The notes below the pieces were generated by a model. It had not been told where the DNA came from, ran no database searches, and saw only the letters and a program-made list of their open reading frames with translations. A stretch of 53,886 bases of DNA from Thermoguttaceae bacterium (GTDB lineage: Bacteria; Planctomycetota; Planctomycetia; Pirellulales; Thermoguttaceae), in assembly GCA_025062105.1 (NCBI GenBank), contig JANXAQ010000146.1, forward strand, positions 1 to 53,886, in the 5' to 3' direction. Position numbers and translations under genes: made by a program. Shown here one piece after another: positions 53,518-53,886 of this stretch; the stretch's first letter is position 1, and each line of letters starts with the position of its first letter.

Positions 53518-53886
53518 GCATGGGGCCCTTTTTCTACCGAGGAAATTCCACCGCCAAAGTTCTACCGAACAAAGGAGACTCTTTCCCGGAAAACAATCTG
53601 CCTGCCTCTAGCGACAGAATGAGGAATCTCTCTAAATATACCCTACCCCTTGGAAGTTTCTCTTTCAAAAAGCCCCGGAGCTGGCTCCCTTACATGGGGG
53701 GATAGCAAATAGGGCATTCCCGCTCAAGGAGAAATCCAGCAGGGGGCGAAATTCCCTACCCATCAAAAGCCGCCCATCCAGCCTACCCTTTAGATGGCTC
53801 GTTGGGAGGGACATCTTTGGCGGCAAGATGGTCCGACAGGGATGTTCCCACCTGGATGACTTCCATCCAGGCTTTGGAACCGATTA
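53518..53886. other. Upstream region of galU, nothing recognised
   Basis: No gene, repeat family or promoter that I can support is visible in this last stretch. It should contain the galU promoter on the minus strand. Confidence 0.4.

Overview
This window looks like a chromosomal segment of a flagellated Gram-negative-type bacterium, most likely a planctomycete (Planctomycetota). That assignment is inference. It rests on the gene order of the flagellar locus, the style of the secreted hypothetical proteins (a Tat-type RREFLK leader, a GND/GDD-repeat protein) and a planctomycete-like esterase family with an altered nucleophile motif. No rRNA, tRNA or CRISPR array is visible.

Layout. 1-696: 3' part of malate dehydrogenase. 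1140-1928: alpha/beta-hydrolase-like protein. 2200-5323: membrane-anchored TPR protein and a FlgN-like chaperone. 5548-7970: a histidine kinase and sigma-54 activator pair of the FlrB/FlrC (FleS/FleR) type. 9869-39822: one co-directional flagellar locus in the order flgB, flgC, fliE, fliF, fliG, fliH, fliI, fliJ, motE-like, fliK, flgD, flgE, flbD, motA, motB, fliL, fliN, fliO, fliP, fliQ, fliR, flhB. A strong hairpin/T-run terminator follows at 40218-40258. After it come a secreted repeat protein (minus strand), a LuxR-type regulator with a degenerate receiver (minus), a cupin, divergent lipA and smpB, a Tat-exported glycosidase-like protein, and a galU plus GHMP-kinase pair (minus). fliM, flhA, flhF, fliC and flgG are not in the window.

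The genes form a nearly complete set for the rod, hook, MS ring, export apparatus, stator and switch. The two-component pair at the front is the likely sigma-54 control point, and one excellent sigma-54-type promoter lies at 9129-9144, upstream of flgB. FliN is unusual: its long N-terminus carries four copies of a motif resembling the CheY-P-binding N-terminus of FliM.

The most striking feature is between the genes. The flagellar locus is stretched by gaps of 0.2-1.9 kb, packed with at least six families (here A to F) of short elements with terminal inverted repeats and no coding capacity. Copies are nested in one another: A inside C inside B at 33197-33764, C inside A at 30368-30842, and A inside D at 39843-40193. 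Several copies have matching target-site duplications, about 4 bp for A and about 6 bp for C. They therefore look like several waves of non-autonomous MITE-type transposition. No transposase is in the window, so the enzymes that moved them must be elsewhere or lost. Copy coordinates were set by eye and the ends may be off by a few bases.
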